64,000 nucleotides of DNA, taken from Puniceibacterium sp. IMCC21224. GTDB taxonomy: Bacteria; Pseudomonadota; Alphaproteobacteria; Rhodobacterales; Rhodobacteraceae. The stretch is taken from the NCBI RefSeq assembly GCF_001038505.1, contig NZ_LDPY01000001.1, forward strand, positions 124,001 through 188,000. Direction: 5' to 3'. Every line of letters begins with the position of its first letter. The first letter of the stretch is position 1. Positions 46,485 through 56,796 of the stretch are shown in pieces. The notes under the pieces were generated by a model that saw nothing but the letters and a program-made list of their open reading frames with translations, did not search any database and had not been told where the DNA came from. A program made the translations under genes and the position numbers.

Positions 46485-48698
46485 ATGAGTGATTCAGGTC
46501 GCGGCAAAGGCCGCCTTGTGGCCGACCGCCGCTATCCCAAATCTGGCGGATCCAAATCCACTGGCACGAAGAAACCCGTCGCCAAATCCGGCGTGACCAA
46601 ACGTGCGCCCGCCAAATCGCGGCGCAAGACTGCCCCGCGCCGTCCACGCAACCGGTTTGTCGCCTTTATACTCGGCATCATCCTGTGGCCTCTGCGCATC
46701 CTGTGGCGGATTACATGGCGGCTGACCGCTGTGTGTCTGCTCGTGCTCGGCAGTGTCGTTGCGTACACCTACACGACATTGCCTCCGTTGCAGGCCCTGC
46801 TGGACGGGCGCGCACAGGGATCGGTCACATTGCTGGATCGCGACAGCCGCGTCTTTGCCTGGCGTGGCGATCAGTTTGGCGGCGTTGTCACAGCCGAAAG
46901 CGTGTCGCCCTATCTGAGCAACGCGGTTATCGCGACCGAAGATCGGCGCTTTCGTCTGCATCCCGGCATTGATCCCATCGGTATCGCGAGTGCGGTCAGC
47001 ATCAACCTGCGCGAAGGGCGCGGCCCGTTGCAAGGGCACGGCGGCTCGACCATCACCCAACAGACTGCAAAACTGATCTGCCTTGGCGTTGATTTCGATT
47101 CGACCAAGTGGGAAAATGAAAAGGCCTATGTCGCCGAATGTCGGCGCAGTTCGTTGGCGCGCAAGGCGAAAGAGGCGATTTACGCCCTCGCGATGGAAAT
47201 CAAGTACACAAAGGATGATATCCTTTCGATTTACCTGAACCGCGCCTATCTTGGCGGCGGTGCCTACGGTGCCGAAGCTGCCGCACAACGCTATTTTGGC
47301 AAACCGGCGTCCGCCGTGAACGCAGCCGAGGCGGCGATGCTTGCCGGGTTGCTGACCGCGCCCAGCACGCTTGCCCCAACCAGCAACATCGAACGGTCGC
47401 GTGACCGCGCGTCTGTTGTGCTAAGTCTGATGGCCAACCAAGGCTACCTGACCAAAGCCGAGGCCGATGACGCCCGCGCCCATCCCGCAGCGTTGTCCGA
47501 TGCCGCTGAGGCGCGTGCCGGCGGCTATTTCGCCGATTGGGTCATGGACACGATTCCCGAATTTGCGTCGGTCGAATCACGCCAGGATGTCGAAATCCGC
47601 ACGACGCTGGATCCCCGCCTTCAGACCGCGGCCGAGAATGCAATGAAGGCGATCTTTTCCGAAAAGGTCCGCGAAGGCTCCAAGGCGCAGGCCGCAATTG
47701 TGGTGATGTCCGCCGACGGTGCCGTCCGTGCCATGGTCGGCGGGCGCAAGACCGGCGTGTCCGGCGTGTTCAACCGCGCCACCCAGGCCAAGCGACAGAC
47801 CGGATCGGCGTTCAAACCGTTTGTCTACGCCACCGCGCTGGAACTAGGATATGGCCCGTTCGATACGGTGGTGGACGAACCCTATTGTCTGAATATTCCC
47901 GGTTCGGGGCAATGGTGCCCCAAGAACTATACCAACACCTTCAAGGGCCGCGTCACCTTAACCGCGGCGCTGGAAAATTCGCTGAACATTCCGGCGGTCA
48001 AGATTTCCGAATCCGTCGGGCGCGATCTGGTGCGCCGTGTCGCGGATGATTTTGGACTGGCCTCGGATCTGTCGGACACGCCGGCGCTGGCGCTGGGTGC
48101 GTCGGAATCAACGCTGCTTGAGATGACCGGTGCTTATGCGGGTATCCTGAATGGCGGCTCATCCGTGCGACCCTATGGCCTGACCGAGCTGCGCATCAAA
48201 GGTGACCCCGATCCGATGATCGGACAAGGCGGCGGCATAGGTGAGCGGGTGATTCGCGAAACGGCCGCGAAAGAGCTGATTTACATGATGGAAAAGGTCA
48301 TTTCAGAAGGCACAGGCCGACGTGCCCGACTGGATGGCCGCGAGGCCGCGGGCAAGACCGGCACCACCCAAGCCGCTCGCGATGCCTGGTTTGTGGGCTT
48401 CACGGCGGATTATGTGGCTGGCGTCTGGATGGGGTATGATGACAACACGCCGCTGACCGGCGTCACCGGCGGGGGTCTACCGGCCGAAATCTGGCATGAA
48501 GTCATGGTGCGCGTCCACGAAGGCCTTCCCGCCCGGCCCCTGCCGATGATCATCCCGCAGGCCCCGGCTCCACAGCCCGCGCCGCAACCCCAGCAGCAAC
48601 CGCAGTCGGTTCAACCCGAACAACCCCGGCAACAAAAAGACCCGGTGACGAACTTCCTGGACGGGCTGATCCGCGATTTACTGGGCGGCGGGAACTAA
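46485..48698 (+). CDS. Class A penicillin-binding protein (PBP1A family)
   Basis: A 737-residue bifunctional wall synthase. A basic N-terminal tail (residues 1-60) precedes a membrane anchor near 63-95. The glycosyltransferase domain has ATEDRRFRLHPGID and GGSTITQQTAKL. The transpeptidase domain has SxxK in TGSAFKPF, SxN in ENSLNIP, and KTG in AGKTGTTQ. The C-terminal tail is Pro/Gln-rich (about residues 685-720), which is low-complexity. It polymerises and cross-links peptidoglycan. It reads alone, divergent from glnK-amtB. Confidence 0.92.
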   Translation: MSDSGRGKGRLVADRRYPKSGGSKSTGTKKPVAKSGVTKRAPAKSRRKTAPRRPRNRFVAFILGIILWPLRILWRITWRLTAVCLLVLGSVVAYTYTTLPPLQALLDGRAQGSVTLLDRDSRVFAWRGDQFGGVVTAESVSPYLSNAVIATEDRRFRLHPGIDPIGIASAVSINLREGRGPLQGHGGSTITQQTAKLICLGVDFDSTKWENEKAYVAECRRSSLARKAKEAIYALAMEIKYTKDDILSIYLNRAYLGGGAYGAEAAAQRYFGKPASAVNAAEAAMLAGLLTAPSTLAPTSNIERSRDRASVVLSLMANQGYLTKAEADDARAHPAALSDAAEARAGGYFADWVMDTIPEFASVESRQDVEIRTTLDPRLQTAAENAMKAIFSEKVREGSKAQAAIVVMSADGAVRAMVGGRKTGVSGVFNRATQAKRQTGSAFKPFVYATALELGYGPFDTVVDEPYCLNIPGSGQWCPKNYTNTFKGRVTLTAALENSLNIPAVKISESVGRDLVRRVADDFGLASDLSDTPALALGASESTLLEMTGAYAGILNGGSSVRPYGLTELRIKGDPDPMIGQGGGIGERVIRETAAKELIYMMEKVISEGTGRRARLDGREAAGKTGTTQAARDAWFVGFTADYVAGVWMGYDDNTPLTGVTGGGLPAEIWHEVMVRVHEGLPARPLPMIIPQAPAPQPAPQPQQQPQSVQPEQPRQQKDPVTNFLDGLIRDLLGGGN

Positions 48699-48721
48699 GG
48701 CGCCGCCCCGACCGCGCAGGA

Positions 48722-49327
48722 TCATCCCGCTGACTTGAGATCCTGTATCATCGCATCAAGATCTCCGCGCCTGCGGTCAATCATCGACCCGACCTCGGTG
48801 CGTTCGGTCAACAACATATTGATGCCTTCGACATACATGTTGAAGAACCGCGGACTGCCGGTCCGGTCCGAGACATGGAACGTCATATCGAATGGAGCCT
48901 CGGCCCGCAGATAGGCGGTTGCGCGCACCTCGACATAGTTCTTGACAGACCTGGCCTCTTGAACCTCGACCCGGCCACCGACGAAATCGCGGAACTGCTT
49001 GCCGTATTTGCGCGCGAGATAGGCGTTGAATGCCGTGGAGAATGCGGCTTTTTGCGCAGAGGTGGCGCGCCGCGCGTCATTTCCCATAGCATAAGCCGCC
49101 ACATAGGACGTGTCGGAATACGCCTGAAAGATACGCTGGAATTCGGATACCAGCGCGCGTTCCGGTTTGCCCGATTCGATCACGCGGTAAATCTCTGCCA
49201 CTACTTTCTCGACCAGCGTCCTGGCCTGACCTTCGCTCAATGCCCAGGCACCGCTGGGCAGCATCAGTCCCGCCCCGGTTGTTGCCGCTCCGATCAGAAA
49301 ACCGCGCCTTGTCTCAATAAATCGCAT
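48722..49327 (-). CDS. mlaC: Phospholipid-binding periplasmic protein MlaC-like
   Basis: A 201-residue MlaC/Ttg2D family protein. The N-terminus has a twin-arginine-like signal (TRRGFLIGAATTGAG...AWA). The mature part carries the family segments FQRIFQAYSDTSYVAAYAMG and VSDRTGSPRFFNMYVEGINM. MlaC shuttles phospholipid between the outer-membrane MlaA complex and the inner-membrane MlaFEDB importer. It abuts mlaA directly with no gap. The MlaFED genes are not in this window, so the system is split. Confidence 0.88.
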   Translation of the reverse strand: MRFIETRRGFLIGAATTGAGLMLPSGAWALSEGQARTLVEKVVAEIYRVIESGKPERALVSEFQRIFQAYSDTSYVAAYAMGNDARRATSAQKAAFSTAFNAYLARKYGKQFRDFVGGRVEVQEARSVKNYVEVRATAYLRAEAPFDMTFHVSDRTGSPRFFNMYVEGINMLLTERTEVGSMIDRRRGDLDAMIQDLKSAG

Positions 49328-50092
49328 TCAGAAACCCTCCGTATCCAACGCCAGCGGATCCGCGTCGGGACCTACAGGGGCTGTTGTCGTATCTCCCAGC
49401 TCAAATCGCCGGTTTTGCAAATAGATGATCCGCGTCTGCGCATAGCTGTCGACAGATCCATAAAGGACTGTATCAACCGAATTTCCCAGCCGGGCACGCT
49501 TGTCGACCCGCTCCGCCACCGCCGCGACAAAGGCAACGCCGCGCTGGCGCGGAGTAAATACATAGCTTAGCGGATTGATGAAAACATCAATCACCCGCCC
49601 CACGGCGTCGCGTTCGGTCGAAGCACCAAAGACCGGCAGTTCCAGATAGACCCCCTCGGGCGCCCCCCAGACATAGAGCGTTTCGCCAAAATCAGTCTCG
49701 TCCTCGCCCAGATTGAGCCCCGTCGCCACATCGGCCAGACCCAAAATTCCCACGGTCGCGTTGATCGTAAAGCGCACAAGATTGCCGCCAAAACCCAGAA
49801 AATCCCCCTGCATCAGATGGTTCGCAGCCGACCCCGGCAGGCTGACCGTCTCGGCAAAATTCGAGATGCCGTCGCGGACCAATTCGGGCACTGCCGTTGC
49901 ATAGACCCCAGTCACACCCCCACCCGAACCGCCTGAATCCAGGCGCTTGTTAAACGCGTGCACCTTGCGGTTCTGTGCCTCATAGGGATCGTTGATGCCG
50001 TCCGGCCCCCCCGTGGCTGCCGGCGTCGTCCCCGCACAGGCCGTAAGCAATGTCAGCGCCAGAATGCCAGCAACGGACCTCAAAATTTTCAT
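49328..50092 (-). CDS. mlaA: Outer-membrane lipoprotein MlaA (VacJ)
   Basis: A 254-residue lipoprotein. The signal peptide ends in a lipobox LTAC with lipid-modified Cys19. The MlaA core includes DPYEAQNRKVHAFNKRLD, LPGSAANHLMQGDFLGFGGN and LYVWGAPEGVYLELPVFG. It extracts surface phospholipids and hands them to MlaC. It is the first gene of the mlaA-mlaC pair and diverges from the type I secretion genes across 198 bases with no recognised operator. Confidence 0.92.
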   Translation of the reverse strand: MKILRSVAGILALTLLTACAGTTPAATGGPDGINDPYEAQNRKVHAFNKRLDSGGSGGGVTGVYATAVPELVRDGISNFAETVSLPGSAANHLMQGDFLGFGGNLVRFTINATVGILGLADVATGLNLGEDETDFGETLYVWGAPEGVYLELPVFGASTERDAVGRVIDVFINPLSYVFTPRQRGVAFVAAVAERVDKRARLGNSVDTVLYGSVDSYAQTRIIYLQNRRFELGDTTTAPVGPDADPLALDTEGF

Positions 50093-50290
50093 TCCAGACT
50101 AACCCCAAAAACCGCGTGAAGAATTTGTGCATGGTTCGGTGCCATGCTACCTATGCCCTCAATCGGCAAGGCCAAGCGTCCGCGCAACAATAACAACCGA
50201 ATTGTAGCCTCAGGGTGACATGTATTACCAAGTACCGGAACCGGCGATCCTTCGACAGCGCCACTCAGAACAAAAGGCATTATTCCGCCG

Positions 50291-52024
50291 ATGAATGATC
50301 GCGCAAAATCCAAAGGCCTGGACGAGCTTCGTGCCGCCCGCCGAGAAAGCCGCCTCTATTACTGGTTCGTCGGTATTTTCAGCCTTTTCGTCAATTTGTT
50401 GATGCTGACCGGACCGCTGTACATGCTTCAGGTCTATGACCGCGTCCTTGGCTCGCGGTCAGAGGCAACGCTGATCGCGCTGACAGTCTTGTTGGTGTTC
50501 CTTTATGGCATGATGGGCCTGCTGGATTATGTTCGCGGCCGGGTCATGGGGCGGGTAGCGGCGCGATTTCAGTCGCGGCTTGATCTGCGGGTGTTTGATG
50601 CCGTGGTGCGCCGCGCGTCCGTCCAGCCGGACGAATTGTCGGCCACCGGACTGCGCGATCTGGAATCGGTGCAACGGCTGATGGCCTCTCCGGTTCTGAT
50701 GGCGATTTTTGATATTCCGTGGACGCCGGTTTTTCTGATCGGCATTTCACTGTTTCACCCCTGGCTGGGCTATCTGGCGATGGCGGGTGGTGTGTTGCTG
50801 ATCTCGATCACGCTGATCAACCAGCTGGTGACCCGCGATCCGACGCTGAAATCCAACGTCGCCACCTTCCAGTCCGAAAAGATATCCGAGCAGATCCGCG
50901 GCGAATCCGAGATGGTGACAGCCATGGGTATGCGCGGCGACGCCTTCCGTCGGTGGCAAAAAGCGCGCGACGCCTCGCTCAAAGGGCAGATCGCGTCGGC
51001 TGACCTGCTTGGCACCTTCTCGACCATGACACGCACCTTTCGGCTGCTGCTGCAATCGGCGATGCTGGGACTGGGGGCCTATCTGGTGCTGCAAAACCAG
51101 TTGACGCCGGGTGCGATGATTGCCGGGTCGATCCTGATGGGCCGTGCGCTGGCACCGATCGAACTGGCCATCGGCCAGTGGGCCGCAGTGCAACGCGCCC
51201 GCAAGGGCTGGGATAACCTGGCGCAACTGTTGGGTGAAGTCCCCGAAGAGGCGCCGCGTACCGAACTGCCCCATCCGCAGGCAAAACTGGACGTGCAGCA
51301 ACTGACCATTGTGCCACCGGGCGAACAGCAGGCCGCGCTGCGGCTGGTGTCGTTTACACTGATGCCCGGTCAGGCGCTGGGTGTGATCGGCCCGTCAGGC
51401 GCCGGCAAATCCACGCTGGCGCGGGCGCTCACCGGCGTCTGGCGACCGGCGGGCGGCAAGATCCGGCTCGATGGCGCAACACTCGACCAATACGGGCCGG
51501 ATGTACTGGGGCGCTACATGGGGTATTTGCCTCAGCGCGTGACACTTTTCGACGGCACCATCGCCGAAAACATCGCACGCCTGTCAACCGCCCCCGACAG
51601 TGCCAAAGTGGTCGCGGCGGCGCAAAAGGCTGCGGCGCATGACATGATCCTCAAATTACCCGATGGTTATGACACCCGCGTATCTGCGGCCGGCGGGCGT
51701 CTTTCGGGCGGACAGATGCAGCGCATCGGGCTGGCCCGCGCGATGTATGGCGATCCGGTGATTCTGGTGCTGGACGAACCGAACTCGAACCTCGACAACG
51801 AAGGGTCCGAGGCGGTCAATCAGGCGATCCGCACAATGAAGGAAGAGGGCAAGTCGGTGCTGATCATGGCCCACCGCCCCGCCGCGATCAAGGAATGCGA
51901 TATGCTGCTGATGCTTGACGGCGGCAGCCGCACCGCCTTTGGCCCCAAGGATGAGGTGCTGCAAAAGATGGTCCAGAACCACCAGCAGATCAGCAAGGCC
52001 GCTGGCCCCGGAGGCATGCGATGA
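50291..52024 (+). CDS. Type I secretion system permease/ATPase
   Basis: A 577-residue ABC exporter of the PrtD/RsaD type. An N-terminal membrane domain with about five or six segments starts at [21 protein letters not shown]; the ATPase domain has Walker [10 protein letters not shown], signature [15 protein letters not shown] and Walker [13 protein letters not shown]. There is no N-terminal peptidase C39 or CLD domain. It forms the inner-membrane part of a type I exporter with the HlyD-family gene that overlaps it as ATGA. No RTX substrate or TolC gene is next to it. ATG 50295 is not in frame, so 50291 was kept. Confidence 0.9.
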   Translation: MNDRAKSKGLDELRAARRESRLYYWFVGIFSLFVNLLMLTGPLYMLQVYDRVLGSRSEATLIALTVLLVFLYGMMGLLDYVRGRVMGRVAARFQSRLDLRVFDAVVRRASVQPDELSATGLRDLESVQRLMASPVLMAIFDIPWTPVFLIGISLFHPWLGYLAMAGGVLLISITLINQLVTRDPTLKSNVATFQSEKISEQIRGESEMVTAMGMRGDAFRRWQKARDASLKGQIASADLLGTFSTMTRTFRLLLQSAMLGLGAYLVLQNQLTPGAMIAGSILMGRALAPIELAIGQWAAVQRARKGWDNLAQLLGEVPEEAPRTELPHPQAKLDVQQLTIVPPGEQQAALRLVSFTLMPGQALGVIGPSGAGKSTLARALTGVWRPAGGKIRLDGATLDQYGPDVLGRYMGYLPQRVTLFDGTIAENIARLSTAPDSAKVVAAAQKAAAHDMILKLPDGYDTRVSAAGGRLSGGQMQRIGLARAMYGDPVILVLDEPNSNLDNEGSEAVNQAIRTMKEEGKSVLIMAHRPAAIKECDMLLMLDGGSRTAFGPKDEVLQKMVQNHQQISKAAGPGGMR

Positions 52025-53328
52025 GCAATCCGGTCAAGGATTTCCCCCTGCGCACACCGATGACGATCGGCATTCTGGCATTGCTTTTGCTGGTCGGCGG
52101 GTTCGGCACATGGGCCGCGACGACCAACATCTCGGGCGCGATCATCGCATCCGGTCAGATCGAAGTTGACCAAAACCGCCAGATCGTCCAACATCCCGAC
52201 GGTGGTGTCGTCGCCGAAATTTTGGTGGACGAGGGCGACACAGTGACTGTCGGCCAGCCACTCATCCGACTTGATCCCAATCTGGTAAAATCCGAACTGA
52301 CCATCATCGAAGGTCAGTATTTTGAACTCGTCGCCCGGCGCGCGCGGCTTCAGGCGGAACGCGATGGCTCCGACACACTCGCGTTTGATCCAGACGTCCT
52401 GGAGAGGGCCGCGACGGACACCGAAGTGGCCGAACTGGTCGAAGGCCAACGCAATTTGTTCGACGCCCGCCGCAATTCCATCGCTTCGCAAATTGATCAA
52501 TTGTCGAAACGACGCGACCAGATCGGCAACCAGATCACCGGGATCGACGCGCAGCAGACCGCACTTTTGCGCCAGCTTGATCTGATCAGCCAGGAACTGA
52601 CGGATCAGCAATCCCTACTGGACAAGGGGCTGGCCCAGGCCAGTCGTGTGCTTGGTCTGCAACGCGAGGATGCGCGGCTGTCCGGCACCGTTGGTGACCT
52701 CACGGCGCAAAAGGCCCAGGCCGAGGGGCGCAGCACCGAAATCGACATTCAGATCCTGCAACTGGACACCCAGCGCCGCGAAGAGGCGATCACCACTCTG
52801 CGCGATCTGCAATCCCGCGAACGCGAGCTGGCCGAACAGCGGCGCGCGTTGATTGAACGGCTCGACCGTATGGCGATTACTGCCCCGGTTTCAGGTGTGG
52901 TCTATGGCTTGCGGGTGTTCGCGCCGCGTTCAGTCATCCGTGCGGCCGACCCGGTTATGTATCTGGTGCCGCAGGACCGTCCGCTGGTGATCGCAGCGCA
53001 GGTGCTGCCAATCCATATCGACCAGCTGTTTCAGGATCAGGATGTTGCGGTAAAATTTCCTGCATTGGATCAACGGCTTACCCCGGAATTGTTTGGCACC
53101 GTAACGCAAATTTCGGCTGATGCGTTTCAGGACGAAACGTCCCAAGTCAGTTACTACCGGGCCGAGATCGTGTTGAAAGACGGTGAAATAAATCGCCTCC
53201 CCGAAGGATCGGCCCTGATCCCCGGCATGCCGGTCGAGGCGTTTATCAGAACTGCCGACCGCACTCCGCTGGCCTATCTGATCAAGCCCTTCATGGACTA
53301 CTTTTCCAAGGCCTTCCGCGAAGGCTGA
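52021..53328 (+). CDS. HlyD-family periplasmic adaptor (membrane fusion protein)
   Basis: A 435-residue adaptor. A membrane anchor is at residues about 10-33, followed by a lipoyl-like barrel ([20 protein letters not shown]), a long coiled coil between about residues 100 and 280, the second lipoyl half ([18 protein letters not shown]) and a beta-barrel end. It links the ABC exporter to an outer-membrane TolC-like channel. The start overlaps the ATPase stop by four bases. No outer-membrane partner is encoded nearby. Confidence 0.9.
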   Translation: MSNPVKDFPLRTPMTIGILALLLLVGGFGTWAATTNISGAIIASGQIEVDQNRQIVQHPDGGVVAEILVDEGDTVTVGQPLIRLDPNLVKSELTIIEGQYFELVARRARLQAERDGSDTLAFDPDVLERAATDTEVAELVEGQRNLFDARRNSIASQIDQLSKRRDQIGNQITGIDAQQTALLRQLDLISQELTDQQSLLDKGLAQASRVLGLQREDARLSGTVGDLTAQKAQAEGRSTEIDIQILQLDTQRREEAITTLRDLQSRERELAEQRRALIERLDRMAITAPVSGVVYGLRVFAPRSVIRAADPVMYLVPQDRPLVIAAQVLPIHIDQLFQDQDVAVKFPALDQRLTPELFGTVTQISADAFQDETSQVSYYRAEIVLKDGEINRLPEGSALIPGMPVEAFIRTADRTPLAYLIKPFMDYFSKAFREG

Positions 53329-53428
53329 GCCAAGGCCCGGGCACTGACCTGACGGCGTATTTCAATTCCGTTCACGGCGCAAACCCACTAGCCTGTGCCA
53401 AGAATCCTCATGTCTGAAAGGCCCCACC

Positions 53429-53893
53429 ATGACCAATGCCATCGACGCCCGCCTGACCGAACTGGGCATCACTCTGCCTGACGCTCCGGCCCCTGCCGCC
53501 AATTATGTGCCCTATGTGCTGACCGGCAGCACGCTCTATGTTTCGGGTCAGGTGTCCAGCGGCCCCGATGGCCTGATCAAAGGGAAACTGGGCGACGGCA
53601 TTTCAGTCGAAGACGCCGCCGGTGCAGCAAAATGCTGCGCTCTTAGCCTGCTGGCGCAGGTCCGTGCCGCCTGTGGGGGTGATCTCACCCGGCTCACGCG
53701 CGTGGTAAAGCTGACCGGCTTTGTGAACTCCACTCAGGATTTTACCGACCAGCCCAAGGTGATCAACGGCGCGTCGGATTTCTTTGTTGAACTGCTCGGC
53801 GATACCGGGCGGCATTCGCGCTCGGCAGTTTCTGCCGCGTCTTTGCCGTTTGGCGTCGCGGTCGAGATCGAAGGCATCTTTGAAATCGCATGA
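53429..53893 (+). CDS. RidA/YjgF-family protein
   Basis: A 154-residue Rid-family protein. Segments YVSGQVSSGPDG, VVKLTGFVNSTQDFTDQPKVINGASDFF and SRSAVSAASLPFGVAVEIEG are typical; the arginine in the last, equivalent to the catalytic Arg105 of RidA, is present. Rid proteins deaminate reactive enamine/imine intermediates such as 2-aminoacrylate. It is longer than E. coli RidA by about 25 residues and belongs to a subgroup with an extended N-terminus. It overlaps the GDPD gene as ATGA. Confidence 0.88.
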   Translation: MTNAIDARLTELGITLPDAPAPAANYVPYVLTGSTLYVSGQVSSGPDGLIKGKLGDGISVEDAAGAAKCCALSLLAQVRAACGGDLTRLTRVVKLTGFVNSTQDFTDQPKVINGASDFFVELLGDTGRHSRSAVSAASLPFGVAVEIEGIFEIA

Positions 53894-54642
53894 CTCCCGC
53901 CCTGCCTGCCGCATTTCTGGACCGACCTCTGGCACACCGGGCGTTACATGGCCCCGGTGCGCCAGAGAATTCTCTGACCGCCATTCGTCGCGCGATCGAA
54001 GCCGGCTATGGGGTCGAGATTGACGTGCAACTGTCCAGCGACGGGCAGGCGATGGTGTTTCACGACGAACATCTGACCCGCCTGACCGAAGCATCGGGCG
54101 CGGTGCGTCAGCACGACTCAGCTGCCTTGCAACAAATTGCGCTTCGGGGCGGGACCGACACAATCGCGACGCTGACGCAGGTGCTGGACCTTGTGGCAGG
54201 CCGCGTTCCCCTGCTGATCGAAATCAAGGATCAGGACGGTCGCCTTGGCACCGACCTTGGTCCGTTGGAACAGGCGACCACCGCCGCGCTGGCGAACTAC
54301 AAAGGCCCCGTCGCGGTGATGTCGTTTAATCCGCACAGCGTCGCGCTCATGGCGCAACTGGCCCCACACATCCCGCGTGGGCTGACCACCTGCGCCTACA
54401 GCGCCAAAGACTGGCCCGATCTGCCCGAGGCGACCCGTAGTACACTGCGCGCCATTCCCGATTATGATCGCACCAAAGCGTGTTTTATCAGTCATCACGC
54501 CGTAGACCTCGCCGCGCCACGTGTGGCCGAACTCAAGACCGGCGGCGCCGTGATCCTGTGCTGGACCATTCGCTCAGGTGCCGACGAAATCGCCGCGCGG
54601 GTCCATGCCGACAACATCACGTTTGAGGGCTACGCCGCTTGA
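53890..54642 (+). CDS. Glycerophosphodiester phosphodiesterase
   Basis: A 250-residue GDPD-family TIM-barrel enzyme. Catalytic motifs are AHRALHG (His16, Arg17), ENSLTA, VEIDVQLSSDG and FHDEHL. It hydrolyses glycerophosphodiesters to glycerol-3-phosphate and an alcohol. There is no signal peptide, so it acts in the cytoplasm like UgpQ. It is coupled to the Rid gene upstream and followed after 47 bases by the COG3146 gene, suggesting one transcript. Confidence 0.92.
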   Translation: MTPALPAAFLDRPLAHRALHGPGAPENSLTAIRRAIEAGYGVEIDVQLSSDGQAMVFHDEHLTRLTEASGAVRQHDSAALQQIALRGGTDTIATLTQVLDLVAGRVPLLIEIKDQDGRLGTDLGPLEQATTAALANYKGPVAVMSFNPHSVALMAQLAPHIPRGLTTCAYSAKDWPDLPEATRSTLRAIPDYDRTKACFISHHAVDLAAPRVAELKTGGAVILCWTIRSGADEIAARVHADNITFEGYAA

Positions 54643-54689
54643 TCCCCGGACAGAATGGCCCACATATGCTCGCATAAAGGGGACGCAGA

Positions 54690-55913
54690 ATGACCGAACA
54701 CCACCCGGCGAAAACGGCGGATCAGACTGCGGCTCGAACTATCGAAGTTTCTGTTCTGGCATCTCTTGACCAGATCGCGCCTGAAATTTGGGATGCTTGC
54801 GCCTGTCCCGAAGCCGCCGATGGCGGGCGTGCGATTGATCCCTTTACCACGCACAGATTTCTGTCGGCGCTGGAAAAATCAGGCTCGGTTGGTGATCGCA
54901 CAGGCTGGACCCCGCATTACCTGACGGCTGCGGTCGACGGTGAAACGATTGCCGTCGCCCCGCTCTATGGCAAGGGGCACAGTCAGGGTGAATACATCTT
55001 TGACCACAACTGGGCGCAGGCGCTGGAAAACGCTGGTCGGCACTATTACCCGAAACTGCAAATCGCCGTGCCCTTCACCCCCGCCACCGGGCGACGGTTC
55101 CTCACCCGACCGGGGTTCGAGGTCGCGGGTATGTCCGCGCTGGTGCAGGGCGCTGTACAAATTGCCGCCGACAACGAATTGTCATCGCTGCACGCCACAT
55201 TTTGCACCGAGGCCGAGGCCATTGCCGGCGAAGAAATGGGCCTGTTGCGCCGCACGACGCAACAATTCCACTGGGTCAACGAAGGCTACGCGGATTTCGA
55301 CGGCTTCCTTGCGGCTCTTAGTTCGCGCAAACGCAAGACGATCCGCAAGGAACGCGCCAAGGCGCAGGAGTTTGGCGGCACAATCGAGGTGCTGACCGGC
55401 GATCAGATCCAGCCGGAACATTGGGACGCCTTCTGGATGTTCTATCAGGATACGGGCGCACGCAAATGGGGCACCCCCTACCTTACACGGCGGTTCTTTG
55501 ATTTGGCACAAGACGTGCTGCGCGACGATATTTTGCTGGTGCTGGCGCGGCGCGACGGGGACTATATCGCCGGGGCGTTGAACTTTATCGGGCGCGACAC
55601 ATTGTTTGGCCGCTACTGGGGCTGTATCGAGGATCACCCCTGCTTGCATTTCGAACTGTGTTACTATCAGGCCATCGACTTTGCCATCAGTCGGAGACTG
55701 AGCCGGGTCGAGGCCGGCGCGCAGGGCGAACACAAGCTGGCACGCGGCTATTTACCGACACCGGTGCATTCGCTGCACTGGATCGCCGACGCGGGCTTTG
55801 GTCAGGCCGTAGCGCGCTATCTTCAGGCAGAACGCGCTGCGGTGAATGAGGATATCGAGGTTCTGACAGCCTATGGCCCGTTCAGAAAGTCACAGATGGA
55901 GGAACATCAATGA
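54690..55913 (+). CDS. COG3146 GNAT-fold acyltransferase-like protein
   Basis: A 407-residue protein of the peptidoglycan-biosynthesis-like COG3146 group, with a GNAT/FemAB-like fold. Seen segments are [59 protein letters not shown] and [17 protein letters not shown]. The exact acyl acceptor is unknown. The ATG at 54690 gives a plausible basic N-terminal tail. It overlaps the following pterin dehydratase gene as ATGA. Function is known only by family name. Confidence 0.82.
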   Translation: MTEHHPAKTADQTAARTIEVSVLASLDQIAPEIWDACACPEAADGGRAIDPFTTHRFLSALEKSGSVGDRTGWTPHYLTAAVDGETIAVAPLYGKGHSQGEYIFDHNWAQALENAGRHYYPKLQIAVPFTPATGRRFLTRPGFEVAGMSALVQGAVQIAADNELSSLHATFCTEAEAIAGEEMGLLRRTTQQFHWVNEGYADFDGFLAALSSRKRKTIRKERAKAQEFGGTIEVLTGDQIQPEHWDAFWMFYQDTGARKWGTPYLTRRFFDLAQDVLRDDILLVLARRDGDYIAGALNFIGRDTLFGRYWGCIEDHPCLHFELCYYQAIDFAISRRLSRVEAGAQGEHKLARGYLPTPVHSLHWIADAGFGQAVARYLQAERAAVNEDIEVLTAYGPFRKSQMEEHQ

Positions 55914-56200
55914 TCGAACTGCTGTCCGACACGGCCCGCAAAACGATGCTTGAACCGCTCTTTGAAACCGGTTGGGCCATGGTCGACGGGCGCGATGCGA
56001 TCTGCAAGACTTTTGTCTTTGGCAATTTCATCGAAGCCTTCAGCTGGATGACCCGCGCCGCATTCTGGGCCGAAAAATGGGATCATCACCCGGAATGGTC
56101 AAACGTTTATAAGACTGTCGAGGTCACGCTGGCCACGCATGATGTTGACGGTCTGAGCTCACTGGATGCCAAGCTTGCGCGCAAACTCGACACCCTGTGA
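55910..56200 (+). CDS. phhB: 4a-hydroxytetrahydrobiopterin dehydratase
   Basis: A 96-residue pterin-4a-carbinolamine dehydratase. The signature [19 protein letters not shown] with its paired histidines and the late [10 protein letters not shown] are present. It recycles the pterin after phenylalanine hydroxylation, and also occurs in bacteria without that enzyme, where it may serve other pterins. No phhA lies nearby. It overlaps the COG3146 gene and ends 18 bases before the convergent peroxiredoxin gene. Confidence 0.93.
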   Translation: MIELLSDTARKTMLEPLFETGWAMVDGRDAICKTFVFGNFIEAFSWMTRAAFWAEKWDHHPEWSNVYKTVEVTLATHDVDGLSSLDAKLARKLDTL

Positions 56201-56218
56201 TCTTAGGTCGGCTAAGCC

Positions 56219-56707
56219 TCAGAGTTTGGCCAGCAGTGATTCCCCTGCGGAAACTTCGCAGGTGCCGGGGCTTTCTTCCGGCAGGAATTGTGTGACAACG
56301 CCATCCTCAACCAGCATCGCATAGCGTTTGGATCGCGCGATCAGCCCGGCTGGCGGCGCGTCAAAATCCATCCCGATCGCCTTGGTAAAGCTGCTATCCG
56401 CGTCGGCCAGCATGGTGATGCCTGCCGCCGTCGCGCCGGTCGCCTCGCCCCAGGCTTTCATCACAAAGGGGTCGTTGACCGAGACGCAGATGATCTCATC
56501 GACGCCTTTGGCGTCAAAGTCGCCCTTGGTGCGGACAAAGCTCGGTACATGCGCCGAATGACAGGTCGGGGTGAACGCGCCCGGCACAGCGAAGATCACC
56601 ACTTTGCGGCCTTTGATCGTATCGGCCAGCGCAACCTGTTCGGGTCCACCGTCGCCCAGACACACCAGCGTTGCGTCGGGCAGTTTGTCCCCTGTTGAAA
56701 TCGCCAT
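56219..56707 (-). CDS. Peroxiredoxin, Prx5 type
   Basis: A 162-residue peroxiredoxin of the Prx5/AhpE-like redoxin group. The peroxidatic cysteine is Cys49 in PGAFTPTCHSAHVPS, and a second cysteine lies in GTCEVSAGESLL near the C-terminus. It reduces peroxides using a thiol donor. The ATG at 56707 has AAGGAG upstream; the frame extends to 56761 without conservation. It is divergent from the FAD reductase gene across 89 bases, so the two might share stress control. Confidence 0.92.
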   Translation of the reverse strand: MAISTGDKLPDATLVCLGDGGPEQVALADTIKGRKVVIFAVPGAFTPTCHSAHVPSFVRTKGDFDAKGVDEIICVSVNDPFVMKAWGEATGATAAGITMLADADSSFTKAIGMDFDAPPAGLIARSKRYAMLVEDGVVTQFLPEESPGTCEVSAGESLLAKL

Positions 56708-56796
56708 TTGTATCGCTCCTTGAATTGCGTTTCCCGTCTTGGCGCATATAGGGTGCGGCACGAAAAGGCGAATGTCGAGATGCGGAGGCGAAGCAT

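Noticed and set aside
48540..48660. Pro/Gln-rich repeats at the end of the penicillin-binding protein as a tandem repeat array
   Set aside because: It is short low-complexity coding sequence common in this family's tail, not a repeat element.
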